A DNA stretch of 33,609 nucleotides from Sphingomonadales bacterium (GTDB lineage: Bacteria; Pseudomonadota; Alphaproteobacteria; Sphingomonadales; Sphingomonadaceae), in NCBI GenBank assembly GCA_019750455.1, contig JAIEOM010000083.1, positions 1 to 33,609 on the forward strand, written 5' to 3'. This document shows, piece by piece, positions 23,852 to 31,809 of this stretch (the stretch's first letter is position 1; each line of letters opens with the position of its first letter). A program made the position numbers and the translations under genes. The notes under the pieces were generated by a model. The model did no database searches. It was not told the DNA's origin and saw only the letters and a program-made list of their open reading frames with translations.

Positions 23852-23927
23852 ATCCCGGGCCTGACCCGGGATCGCGCGCAACACGCGCTGGTGCATTGGG
23901 GAGAGCGGCCCCGGATCAGGTCCGGGG
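23852..23927. repeat. Two REP-like palindromes between serA and serC
   Basis: ATCCCGGG-CCTGA-CCCGGGAT (23852-23872) and CCCCGGA-TCAGG-TCCGGGG (23909-23927) lie within the 116-bp gap of the serC-serA group. Both have TCAGG/CCTGA loops, a variant of the TCAAG class. Confidence 0.8.
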
Positions 23928-23947
23928 CGACGCGAATAAGGACGGCC

Positions 23948-25126
23948 TCAGCCGTTCTTGACCTTCTCGTAGGCCCATTCGATCCACGGCAGCAGGCGCT
24001 TCAGGTCCTCCTGCTCGACGGTCGAACCGCACCAGATGCGCAAGGACGGCGGCGCGTCGCGGTAGCCGTTGAAGTCGAAGCCGACATTGCGTTCTTCGAG
24101 CAGCTTGACGATCTTCTTCGGCACGGCGGCCTGATCGTCTGCCGAAAGGCTTTCGTACCAGTCGCCCTGGAAGACCATGCACACGCCGGTGTTGGTCTGC
24201 TGGGCCGGATCGCCCGCCATGTTGTGCAGCCACGGGGTGGCCTCGATCCAGTCCTTGACGATTCTAGCGTTGGCATTGGCGCGTTCGATCAGCGCCTTGC
24301 GCCCGCCGATCGCCTTGCCCCATTCGAGCGCGGCGATGTAATCCTCGGTCGCCAGCATCGAGGGGGTGTTGATCGTCTCGCCTTCGAAGATGCCGCGGTT
24401 GAGCTTGGCGCCCTTCTTCATGCGGAACAGCTTGGGCAACGGCCATGCCGGATCATAGCTTTCGATCCGCTCGATCGCCTTGGGGCTGAGGATCAGCATC
24501 CCGTGCTGGGCTTCGGAACCCATCACCTTCTGCCACGAATAGGTGGTGGCATCGAGCTTGGCCCAATCCATCTCCATCGCGAAGATCGCGCTGGTGGCAT
24601 CGTTGATCGTGACGCCCTCGCGCCCGGCTTCAAGCCAGTCGGTGTTGGGAATCTTCGCGCCCGAGGTGGTGCCGTTCCAGGTGAACACCACGTCATTGCG
24701 CTGGGGAATGGTGGTGAGGTCGGGGATCTGGCCGTAATCGGCGGTCAGCACCTGCAGGTTCGGCAGCTTGAGCTGCTTCACCGCGTCCTGAATCCAGATA
24801 TTGCCGAAGCTTTCCCACGCCGCGACCGTCACCGGGCGCGCGGGATCGAGCATAGACCACATCGCCGCCTCGATCGCCCCGGTGTCCGAGGCGGGCATGA
24901 TGCCGATCAGGTAATCATCAGGGATGCCGAGCAGTTCCCGGCTGAGATCAAGCGCATACTTCAGGCGGTTCTTGCCCAGCGCCGAACGGTGCGAGCGGCC
25001 AAGAACATCGGTCTTGAGCTTGTCCAGCGACCAGCCGGGGAATTTTGCCGTGGGGCCCGAGGAAAAAAAGGGGCGCTCAGGCTTAAGCGTCGGCTCGTGT
25101 GCGAGCCCGCGTGCATACTCAGTCAT
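23948..25126 (-). CDS. serC: Phosphoserine aminotransferase
   Basis: 392 aa from the ATG at 25124-25126; the 59-residue extension in the ORF track runs through the leader and is not coding. This PLP enzyme is second in serine synthesis. Family segments: RPFFSSGPTAKFPGW at the start, GTTSGAKIPNTDW, the PLP-Lys region TTYSWQKVMGSEAQHG, and NTPSMLATEDYIAALEW. It belongs to the long alphaproteobacterial-type SerC group. It is first in the serC-serA group and preceded by a leader with two hairpins, one holding the Shine-Dalgarno sequence. Confidence 0.96.
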   Translation of the reverse strand: MTEYARGLAHEPTLKPERPFFSSGPTAKFPGWSLDKLKTDVLGRSHRSALGKNRLKYALDLSRELLGIPDDYLIGIMPASDTGAIEAAMWSMLDPARPVTVAAWESFGNIWIQDAVKQLKLPNLQVLTADYGQIPDLTTIPQRNDVVFTWNGTTSGAKIPNTDWLEAGREGVTINDATSAIFAMEMDWAKLDATTYSWQKVMGSEAQHGMLILSPKAIERIESYDPAWPLPKLFRMKKGAKLNRGIFEGETINTPSMLATEDYIAALEWGKAIGGRKALIERANANARIVKDWIEATPWLHNMAGDPAQQTNTGVCMVFQGDWYESLSADDQAAVPKKIVKLLEERNVGFDFNGYRDAPPSLRIWCGSTVEQEDLKRLLPWIEWAYEKVKNG

Positions 25127-25184
25127 GTATTCTCTCCTTGCAGAGAGCTCGCGCGGCGTTGGGACCGCGTGGCCCACGGGCGGC
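25127..25184 (-). ncRNA. Probable serC-type leader RNA (cis-regulatory)
   Basis: On the serC strand the leader reads GCCGCCCGTGGGCCACGCGG and continues to a hairpin CGCGG-TCCCAACG-CCGCG (plus 25152-25169), then CTCTC-TGCAAG-GAGAG (plus 25132-25147). The second stem contains the ribosome-binding site AAGGAGAG. A conserved serC motif with two hairpins ending at the Shine-Dalgarno is known from alphaproteobacteria ahead of serC/serA. The match is from memory of that description; its ligand or mechanism is not known to me. Confidence 0.6.
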
Positions 25185-25335
25185 TTTAGAGGCGCGGGGG
25201 GCGGAGTCAATGAAGAAAGGGGGCGGCGGGGGATGAATCCTTCCCGCATCGCCCTGCACACAAGGAAAGGCCGGTCGAAACAGACACAACCTCCCTCTCG
25301 CAATCCGCGGCTGTCTCGCCTAATGGGGCCGCTCC

Positions 25336-26514
25336 ATGGACGTATCCGACCTTCGCATTGCCCTGTTCAGCGGCAACTACAACTACACCCGCGACGGGGC
25401 CAACCAGGCGTTGAACCGCCTCGTCGGCTCGCTGCTGGCGCGCGGGGCGAAGGTGCGCGTCTATTCGCCCAAGGTCGACAAACCCGATTTCGCGCCCACC
25501 GGCGATCTTGTCGGCGTGCCCAATGTGCCGATGCCGGTGAAGGGCCGGGGCGAATATCGCATGCCGACTCACCTCGGCGCGGCGGTGAAGCGCGATCTGG
25601 AGGCCTTCGCGCCCGATATCGTCCACCTGTCCTCCCCCGATCCTGCCGCCCACGCCGCGCTGCGCTGGGCGCGTGCGCGGGGCCTGCCGGTGCTCGCCAG
25701 CGTCCACACCCGCTTCGAGACCTATCCGCGCTATTACAATATGGCCTTCCTCGAGCCGCTGATCGTCAAGGGCCTCAAGCGCTTCTACAACCGCTGCGAC
25801 GCGCTGGTCGCGCCCTCGCAATCGATGATCGACGAGCTGCTGGCGATGGGGATGCACACCCGCATCGGGTTGTGGAGCCGGGGGATGGACCGCATGATCT
25901 TCTCCGCCGCGCGGCGCGATCCCGAATGGCGCCGCAGTCTCGGCCTCGCGAACGACGACGTCGCCATCGTCTTCCTCGGACGGCTGGTGATGGAAAAGGG
26001 CCTCGATGTCTTTGCCGAGACCATCGCCCGCCTGCGCGAGGCCGGCGCGCCCCACAAGGTGCTGGTGATCGGCGATGGCCCCGCGCGCGGCTGGTTCGAG
26101 ACCAACCTGCCCGGCGGCATCTTCGCCGGCTTCAAGACCGGCGAGGCGCTGGGACAGGCGCTCGCCAGCGGGGATGTGTTCTTCAACCCCTCGGTCACCG
26201 AGACTTTCGGCAATGTCACGCTCGAAGCGATGGCCAGCGGCCTGCCGGTGGTCGCCGCCGGAGCGACAGGCAGCGCCAGCCTTGTCACCGATGGTGTCAC
26301 CGGACGACTGGTCGCGCCTTCGGGCAGCATGACAACCGATGCCGCCGCCTTCGCCGCGGCCCTTGCGCCCTATTGCAGCGATCCGGCTCTGCGCGCCGCC
26401 CACGGCGCGGCGGGCGAGGCGCGGGCCTGCGAATACAGCTGGGAAGCGATCAATGCGGTGGTCGCGGACACCTATGTCCAGCTGGTCGGGGAACGCCGCA
26501 AGGCGCGCGGGTAG
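25336..26514 (+). CDS. GT4-family glycosyltransferase
   Basis: 392 aa with a GT-B fold. The N-terminal acceptor domain begins LRIALFSGNYNYTRDGANQALNRLVGSLLARG, the donor domain begins AIVFLGRLVMEKGLDVF, and the E-x7-E donor motif is ETFGNVTLEAMASGLPVV. It resembles GDP-mannose-dependent α-mannosyltransferase/MgtA-like enzymes. Sugar donor and acceptor cannot be read from the sequence. Its divergent neighbour is serC; the 209-bp gap also holds the serC leader. No other polysaccharide gene is nearby. Confidence 0.9.
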   Translation: MDVSDLRIALFSGNYNYTRDGANQALNRLVGSLLARGAKVRVYSPKVDKPDFAPTGDLVGVPNVPMPVKGRGEYRMPTHLGAAVKRDLEAFAPDIVHLSSPDPAAHAALRWARARGLPVLASVHTRFETYPRYYNMAFLEPLIVKGLKRFYNRCDALVAPSQSMIDELLAMGMHTRIGLWSRGMDRMIFSAARRDPEWRRSLGLANDDVAIVFLGRLVMEKGLDVFAETIARLREAGAPHKVLVIGDGPARGWFETNLPGGIFAGFKTGEALGQALASGDVFFNPSVTETFGNVTLEAMASGLPVVAAGATGSASLVTDGVTGRLVAPSGSMTTDAAAFAAALAPYCSDPALRAAHGAAGEARACEYSWEAINAVVADTYVQLVGERRKARG

Positions 26515-26949
26515 TTACCGCAGCACCCCTACCTTCGCCATGCGGCGGCAATAGAACAGCAGGAACAGCGTCACCGCCCAGATCGTCACATCCAGCGCCG
26601 GGGCCTGCATATCGGCGGGCACCTCGATCAGCACGTAGTGATAGATCGTCGTGACCAGCAGGCCGAGCAATGCCGCCCACATCGCCGACACCGCCAGCCG
26701 CGATCGTAGCAGCAGCAGCACCGATCCGGCGAATGCCCCACACACACCCAGCGCCCAGAACCCGCTCACCCACGCAGGGTAGCTGTCCATGAAGGCGATC
26801 TGGCTGGGGGTCAGGCCCATCTCGGCCAGCATCCCGAGCTTGGTCGTGGTGTAGCTGATGATGCCCATGCTGTTGAACAGCAGCGTCACGGCCCCGACCA
26901 GCCAGAGGTGAATAGGCGCAGGGCTGCGCCCGTCGCTTGTGATTGTCAT
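26515..26949 (-). CDS. Small integral membrane protein, four helices
   Basis: 144 aa from the ATG at 26947-26949 (MTITSDGR), preceded by GGGGAGGGG. Four hydrophobic stretches (LWLVGAVTLLFNSMGIISY; WVSGFWALGVCGAFAGSVLLLL; AVSAMWAALLGLLVTTIYHYVL; LDVTIWAVTLFLLFYC) make it a four-helix inner-membrane protein ending in a short basic tail. Function unknown. It converges on the glycosyltransferase gene (stop codons adjacent). Confidence 0.8.
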   Translation of the reverse strand: MTITSDGRSPAPIHLWLVGAVTLLFNSMGIISYTTTKLGMLAEMGLTPSQIAFMDSYPAWVSGFWALGVCGAFAGSVLLLLRSRLAVSAMWAALLGLLVTTIYHYVLIEVPADMQAPALDVTIWAVTLFLLFYCRRMAKVGVLR

Positions 26950-27036
26950 GGGTTTCCCCTCCCCCATCCGATACGACCCGGACGGGGGAGAGAATATACC
27001 GCTATTGCACGCGCTGCAACGGCGCGCGCCGTAACG

Positions 27037-27672
27037 TCACAGCCGCTCGATGCGCTTGGCCATTTCGTCGATCATGTCGACGATCTCGTTGATGGTCGCC
27101 TCGTCGAGCTTGCCCGCCTTGGCGCGGTTCTTGAGCACGGAGCCGAGGTTGCCCATGGCGCGGAACACATCGTGCGAACGGACCGTGGTGGTGCGTTCGC
27201 CGTGACGGCCGAGGCGGCGCAGGAGCGCCTTGACCTCGTCCTTGCGGTCCTCAAGCTCCTCGAGGCCCTGCGCGGTGGCGGCGAAGGGCTTCTTCGCGCC
27301 CTCGGCCTCGGCCTCCTCGATCGAGCCTTCGTCCTCGAGCAGCTGGAGCGTCGGATAGACCGCGCCCGGGCTCGGCGCGTAATCGCCGCCGGTCATTTCC
27401 TCGATCGCCTTGATCAGTTCGTACCCGTGCGAGGGATTTTCGGCGATCAGCGCCAGCAGAGCGAGGCGCAATTCGCCTTGCGCGAACATCCGCCCGCGGC
27501 GGCCGCGGCGGCCTTCCTCGGCACCCTCGCCGCGCGGACCGTCCTCGTCCCAACGCGCACGGGCCTTCCAGCCGGGACCGGCGAAGTTCATGTTCCCGTT
27601 CATTGCCATCATCGCCATCGTTTCGGCGAATTTCTCCCAGCCGCCGCCGCGGCCATACCGGTTCCAGGTCAT
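27037..27672 (-). CDS. PadR-family transcriptional regulator
   Basis: 211 aa. The PadR winged helix lies at about residues 62-135: LRLALLALIAENPSHGYELIKAIEEMTGGDYAPSPGAVYPTLQLLEDEG, the classic GYEL..G..PSPGxVYPxLxxLE pattern. It is preceded by an unusual 60-residue Gly/Arg-rich N-terminal extension (RGEGAEEGRRGRRGR) and followed by a helical dimerisation tail. PadR proteins usually repress a neighbouring efflux or detoxification gene; the candidate here is the small membrane protein gene downstream (26515-26949) or its own. A palindrome lies upstream. Confidence 0.92.
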   Translation of the reverse strand: MTWNRYGRGGGWEKFAETMAMMAMNGNMNFAGPGWKARARWDEDGPRGEGAEEGRRGRRGRMFAQGELRLALLALIAENPSHGYELIKAIEEMTGGDYAPSPGAVYPTLQLLEDEGSIEEAEAEGAKKPFAATAQGLEELEDRKDEVKALLRRLGRHGERTTTVRSHDVFRAMGNLGSVLKNRAKAGKLDEATINEIVDMIDEMAKRIERL

Positions 27673-27704
27673 ATCAATATCTCCTCGCCACTATCTGCGA
27701 TACA

Positions 27705-27722
27705 TCCAAGATATATCTTAGA
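27705..27722. promoter_or_regulatory. Operator-like palindrome upstream of padR
   Basis: AAGATATATCTT (27708-27719) is a perfect 12-bp palindrome within an 18-bp imperfect one (TCCAAGATATATCTTAGA). It lies about 36 nt upstream of the PadR start, in a locally AT-rich stretch. It is a likely autoregulatory operator, shared with the divergent rarA promoter region. Confidence 0.55.
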
Positions 27723-27791
27723 CCTATCGTTTCAAGCGGACCAAGCAGCGACATTTTCCTTTTCCGCCCGATGGCCTATCACGCCCGACGA

Positions 27792-29108
27792 ATGGCTGAC
27801 CTGTTCGGACAAGACGCCCCCGAGGCCCCGCGCGAGGATATGCCCGCGGCAGACGCGCCGCTGGCCGACCGCCTGCGCCCGCGCCAGCTTTCCGAGGTGG
27901 TCGGGCAGGAGCACCTGACCGGGCCGGACGGCGCGATCGGGCGGATGGTGGCCGCGGGACGCCTGTCCAGCATGATCCTGTGGGGGCCGCCGGGGACGGG
28001 CAAGACCAGCATCGCGCGCCTGCTCGCCGATGCCGTGGGCATGCGCTATGCCGCGATCAGCGCGGTGTTTTCGGGCGTGGGCGATCTGAAGCAGGCCTTC
28101 GCCGAGGCGGAGAAATTCGCCAAGGCAGGCCGCAAGACCCTGCTCTTCGTGGACGAGATCCACCGCTTCAACCGCGCCCAGCAGGACGGCTTCCTGCCCT
28201 TTGTCGAACGCGGCGTGGTGACGCTGGTGGGCGCGACCACCGAGAACCCGAGCTTCGCGCTCAACGCCGCGTTGCTTTCGCGTGCGCAGGTGCTGGTGCT
28301 GAACCGTCTGGACGAGGCGGCACTGGCCGCGCTGCTGGACAAGGCGGAAAGCCTCGAAGGCCCCCTCCCCCTCACCCCCGAAGCGCGCGCGGCGCTGATC
28401 GCGCAGGCCGATGGCGACGGGCGGTTTCTGCTGGGGCAGGCCGAGACGCTATATGCCGCCGGACTGACTGAACCCCTCGATCCGGCAGCGCTTGGCCAGT
28501 TCCTCCAGCGCCGGGTCGCGGTCTACGACAAGGATCGCGACGGGCATTACAACCTGATCTCGGCGCTCCACAAATCGGTGCGCGGTTCTGATCCGCAGGC
28601 GGCGCTCTACTGGCTGGCGCGGATGCTGGTCGCGGGGGAGGAGCCGCTGTTCCTCGCCCGGAGGCTGGTGCGCATGGCGGTTGAGGACATCGGCATGGCT
28701 GACCCGCAGGCGCTCCCGCAATGCATGGCGGCGATGGAGGCCTACCGCTTCCTCGGCTCGCCTGAGGGCGAGCTGGCGCTGGTGCAGGCCTGCCTCTACC
28801 TCGCCACCGCGCCCAAATCGAACGCCGCCTACATGGCGCAGAAGGCGGCGTGGAAGGCTGCGAAGGCAACGGGCAGCCTCGCCCCGCCCGCCAATATCCT
28901 CAACGCGCCCACCAAGCTGATGAAGGATATCGGCTACGGCGCGGGCTACACCTATGATCACGACGCGGCGGACGGCTTCTCCGGCGACAATTACTGGCCC
29001 GATGGCATGGCGGCGGAAGCGTTCTATGTGCCGGTGGAGCGCGGCTTTGAACGCGAGGTGAAAAAGCGCCTCGATTACTGGGACAAGCTCAGAGCGGAGC
29101 GGGGATGA
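27792..29108 (+). CDS. rarA: Replication-associated recombination protein A (RarA/MgsA)
   Basis: 438 aa from the ATG at 27792 (MADLFGQD); the ORF-track start at 27603 runs through the divergent padR leader. This AAA+ ATPase of the clamp-loader family acts at stalled forks. Walker A is WGPPGTGKTS (64-73), Walker B is LLFVDEIHRF, the sensor region is GATTENPSF, and the C-terminal half contains GSDPQAALYWLARML and YWPDGM. The stop overlaps the next start (ATGA, 29105-29108), so translation is coupled to a putative RNase H-fold protein. Confidence 0.96.
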   Translation: MADLFGQDAPEAPREDMPAADAPLADRLRPRQLSEVVGQEHLTGPDGAIGRMVAAGRLSSMILWGPPGTGKTSIARLLADAVGMRYAAISAVFSGVGDLKQAFAEAEKFAKAGRKTLLFVDEIHRFNRAQQDGFLPFVERGVVTLVGATTENPSFALNAALLSRAQVLVLNRLDEAALAALLDKAESLEGPLPLTPEARAALIAQADGDGRFLLGQAETLYAAGLTEPLDPAALGQFLQRRVAVYDKDRDGHYNLISALHKSVRGSDPQAALYWLARMLVAGEEPLFLARRLVRMAVEDIGMADPQALPQCMAAMEAYRFLGSPEGELALVQACLYLATAPKSNAAYMAQKAAWKAAKATGSLAPPANILNAPTKLMKDIGYGAGYTYDHDAADGFSGDNYWPDGMAAEAFYVPVERGFEREVKKRLDYWDKLRAERG

Positions 29109-29989
29109 CCCGCTTCGCGCAGTTTCTCGCGGTCGACTGGTCGGGCGCCAAGGGCCCGCGGCAAAAAGGCATTGCGGTCGCGCTGGCGCAAGCCGGGGGC
29201 GGTGCGCCGGTGTTGCTCGCCCCGCCCGATTCCAAAGGCTGGGCGCGCGCCGAGGTGCTGGCGCTGCTCATGGCGCTGAAAGTGCCGACGCTGGTCGGGC
29301 TCGATCTCGGCATTTCCCTGCCCCACGCCGATGCAGGTGCGTTCTTCCCCGGGTGGGACGCGTCACCCGCCGATGCGCGCGCGCTGTGGGCGCTGGTCGA
29401 TGCCTTGTGCGAAGCCGATCCCAACCTTGAAGCGGGCAGCTTCCTCGCCCACCCCGAGGTGGCGCGCTATTTCCGCCACGGCGCAGGAGCCGAGGGTGAT
29501 CGCTTCCTGCTCCCCGGCGCAGCCACCCGTGAAGGCCGCTTCCGCATAGCCGAGGCCGCGCAGCGTGCGCAGGGCGTGCGGCCGGTGAGCAATTTCAACC
29601 TCGTAGGCGCAGCGCAGGTCGGCAAGTCGAGCCTTACGGGGATGCGGATGCTGCACCGGCTTGGCCCGCGCCTGCCGGTCTGGCCCATCGACCCGCTGCC
29701 CGGCGAAGGATCGGTCGTGACCGAAATATACACCTCGATGGCGGCGCGACTCGGCGGGGTGATCGGAACGGCGACCAAGATTCGTACCTACCAGGCGCTC
29801 GCCGACGCGCTCGATGCGCTCGGCTCGCCGCCGGTGAAGGGCACGGGCGGCATCGACGATCACTCCGCCGATGCATTGCTGACCGCAGCATGGCTGCGCC
29901 GCGTGCACGCCACAGCCGATTTGTGGCACCCTTCCGCGCTCACCCCTGCGATCGCGCGCACGGAAGGATGGACCTTCGGCGCGCTCTAG
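29105..29989 (+). CDS. Putative RNase H-fold protein coupled to rarA
   Basis: 294 aa, not recognised as a named family. It begins FLAVDWSGAKGPRQKGIAVAL, a first β-hairpin with Asp11 as in RNase H/RuvC-fold and DUF429-like proteins. Further acidic residues at fitting places are in LVGLDLGISLP (about Asp67) and near the C-terminus in IDDHSADALLTAAWL (Asp251/252/256). This pattern (β1 Asp, later Asp, C-terminal D-x-x-D helix) suggests a metal-dependent nuclease or inactive relative. The 4-nt overlap with rarA implies coupled translation and supports a link to DNA repair. This is inference. Confidence 0.7.
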   Translation: MTRFAQFLAVDWSGAKGPRQKGIAVALAQAGGGAPVLLAPPDSKGWARAEVLALLMALKVPTLVGLDLGISLPHADAGAFFPGWDASPADARALWALVDALCEADPNLEAGSFLAHPEVARYFRHGAGAEGDRFLLPGAATREGRFRIAEAAQRAQGVRPVSNFNLVGAAQVGKSSLTGMRMLHRLGPRLPVWPIDPLPGEGSVVTEIYTSMAARLGGVIGTATKIRTYQALADALDALGSPPVKGTGGIDDHSADALLTAAWLRRVHATADLWHPSALTPAIARTEGWTFGAL

Positions 29990-30064
29990 CGCATTGAAAT
30001 GGCGACGGGCGGGGGCCGTCCGCGGCCGTGCCTTGTCACGCTGTGCATAAATTCCGGTCATATT

Positions 30065-30080
30065 TGTCACCGAAGTGACA
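30065..30080. promoter_or_regulatory. Inverted repeat TGTCAC-CGAA-GTGACA upstream of the porin gene
   Basis: A perfect 6-bp inverted repeat with a 4-nt spacer, 66 nt before the porin ATG. It lies in an AT-rich stretch with AAATTCC and TTTAACC. It is a possible operator or promoter element. The TGTCA content recalls Pho boxes, but the direct-repeat spacing does not fit. Confidence 0.4.
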
Positions 30081-30145
30081 TTTAACCGCCATAGACGCGC
30101 CGTGCCGGTCGCCCCGGAGGCGATCCTTTTTGCAAAGGCACGATC

Positions 30146-31648
30146 ATGTCCTTCGTTTCGGGGCGATGCTCCACTACCGCCATCGCTCTCGCTCTGGTTG
30201 CCGGGCTCGGCATGACGCCCGCCGCGTGGGCCCAGACCGCTCCCGCCGCGCCTGTTGCCGCGGACGAGTCGCGCACGATTGCCGATCTCCAGCGCCAGAT
30301 TGACGAGCTGAAGGCGATGGTCACGGCGCTTCAGGCCGCGCAGGCCCAGCCCGCCCCCGCGCCGGTGACCACAGCCGCACAGGCTCCTGCTCCGGCTACG
30401 ACCCTTGCCCAGTCCGCACCTCCGCCGGCGGCCATCTCGGCTCCCGCAGCCCCTGCGGGCGATCCGCGCCTTGCCGCCGCCAGCGCGCCCAAGCCCAAGG
30501 GCAAGGCATGGTACGAAAAGCTGCGTCTGCGCGGCTACACCCAGATGCGCTTCAACCAGATCGTCGACGGGCCGGCCGATGCGCCCGCGGGCTTATCGCG
30601 CCTGCGCACCATGCACGACGGCGACGTGCGCGGTGACAACAATTTCAGCTTCCGCCGGATGCGTCTGATCCTTCAGGGCGACCTCAACGATCACGTCTCG
30701 CTGTATTTCCAGCCCGATTTCGCGGCTGCCGTCTCCAACCAGTCGGTCGGCGAGCGGCGCGAGAATTCGGTCTCGCTGCGCGACATGTATGCCGACGTTT
30801 TCCCGTTCGACGACAAGTCGTTCCGCATCCGCCTCGGCCAGTCGAAGGTGCCTTACGGCTGGGAGAACATGCAGTCCTCGTCCAACCGCCTCGCGCTTGA
30901 CCGTACCGATGCGATCAACTCCGCCGCGCCGGGCGAGCGCGATCTCGGCGTGGTCGCCTATTACACGCCGCCCAAGGTGCAGGCGATCTGGGACCGCCTG
31001 ACCGCCGACGGGCAGAAGCTTTTCGGCAATTACGGCGCCTTCGGCTTTGGTGCCTTCAACGGACAGGGCCTCAACCGCACCGAGGGCAATGACGGCGTGA
31101 TGCTGGTCGGCCTTGCCACCTGGCCCTTCGAGCTCGATGGGCTGGGTCTGGACGGACAGGTGTTCGAAATCGGCGGGCAGGTGATGCGCAACCGCGTGCG
31201 CCCCGAAGTGCGCACCGGGGGCCTCAGCCCGGCGTCCTTCAAGGATGACCGCATCGGTATCCACGCAGTGCTCTATCCCAACCCGATCGGCGTGCAGGCG
31301 GAATGGAACTGGGGCACCGGCCCCGAATTCGTGCCGGCGTCGGGCCGGATCGAGGAACGCCCGCTCGATGGCGGCTATGTGCAGGTGATGGGCAAGATCG
31401 ACGAATCGCCGATCGGCCCCTTCTATCCCTTTGCCCGCTGGCAGTATTACCGCGGGGGTCTGAAGACTGCGATCAACGCGGCGCGGCTGGAGACGGAGGA
31501 GCTGGAACTGGGCTTCGAATTCCAGCTCGATCCGGCGCTGGAAATCACCACCACCTACGGCTTTGCCAAGCGCAAGGAAGCCGACGAGCGTCGCTTCGGT
31601 CAGGCAGAGGGCCAGATCCTGCGCATTCAGGCGCAGTGGAACTACTAG
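30146..31648 (+). CDS. Porin of the OprO/OprP (phosphate-selective) family
   Basis: 500 aa. A signal peptide (cleavage near AWA|QT, residue 29) is followed by a short coiled coil (DLQRQIDELKAMVTALQAAQ, 46-65) and a long Pro/Ala-rich spacer. A β-barrel of amphipathic strands starts about residue 125 (YEKLRLRGYTQMRFNQI), with FRIRLGQSKVPYGWENMQSSSNR, typical of OprO/P porins. It ends in an aromatic terminus (IQAQWNY), as in outer-membrane proteins. The solute is not predictable. It is followed by a hairpin and tRNA-Thr. Confidence 0.9.
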   Translation: MSFVSGRCSTTAIALALVAGLGMTPAAWAQTAPAAPVAADESRTIADLQRQIDELKAMVTALQAAQAQPAPAPVTTAAQAPAPATTLAQSAPPPAAISAPAAPAGDPRLAAASAPKPKGKAWYEKLRLRGYTQMRFNQIVDGPADAPAGLSRLRTMHDGDVRGDNNFSFRRMRLILQGDLNDHVSLYFQPDFAAAVSNQSVGERRENSVSLRDMYADVFPFDDKSFRIRLGQSKVPYGWENMQSSSNRLALDRTDAINSAAPGERDLGVVAYYTPPKVQAIWDRLTADGQKLFGNYGAFGFGAFNGQGLNRTEGNDGVMLVGLATWPFELDGLGLDGQVFEIGGQVMRNRVRPEVRTGGLSPASFKDDRIGIHAVLYPNPIGVQAEWNWGTGPEFVPASGRIEERPLDGGYVQVMGKIDESPIGPFYPFARWQYYRGGLKTAINAARLETEELELGFEFQLDPALEITTTYGFAKRKEADERRFGQAEGQILRIQAQWNY

Positions 31649-31667
31649 AGCGGTTTCCTGCACCGAC

Positions 31668-31685
31668 CTGCCCTCTTGAGGGCGG
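31668..31685 (+). terminator. Hairpin after the porin gene
   Basis: CTGCCCTC-TT-GAGGGCGG contains the stem GCCCTC/GAGGGC 22 nt after the porin stop. No T-tract follows, so it is either a weak terminator or an mRNA-end hairpin before tRNA-Thr. Confidence 0.4.
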
Positions 31686-31718
31686 GCCGGAATGCGGTTA
31701 GGGCCGCAGCCACGGAAG

Positions 31719-31791
31719 GCCGGCTTAGCTCAGATGGTAGAGCACCTGATTTGTAATCAGGGGGTCGCGGGTTCGATCCCTGCAGCCGGCA
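31719..31791 (+). tRNA. tRNA-Thr (anticodon TGT)
   Basis: A 73-nt cloverleaf without an encoded CCA (the DNA continues CCG). The acceptor GCCGGCT pairs with AGCCGGC. The D-arm is GCTCAGATGGTAGAGC. The anticodon stem CCTGA/TCAGG encloses TTTGTAA (anticodon TGT), and the T-arm is CGGG-TTCGATC-CCTG. Confidence 0.97.
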
Positions 31792-31809
31792 CCGTTCGCA
31801 CTATCGCCT

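Noticed and set aside
22014-23864. 616-aa plus-strand ORF opposite serA
   Set aside because: Shadow frame; serA on the other strand is unambiguous.
30040-30080. Pho box upstream of the OprO/P-type porin
   Set aside because: The GTCA repeats are 9 nt apart rather than the 11 nt of a Pho box, and the best pattern is an inverted repeat.
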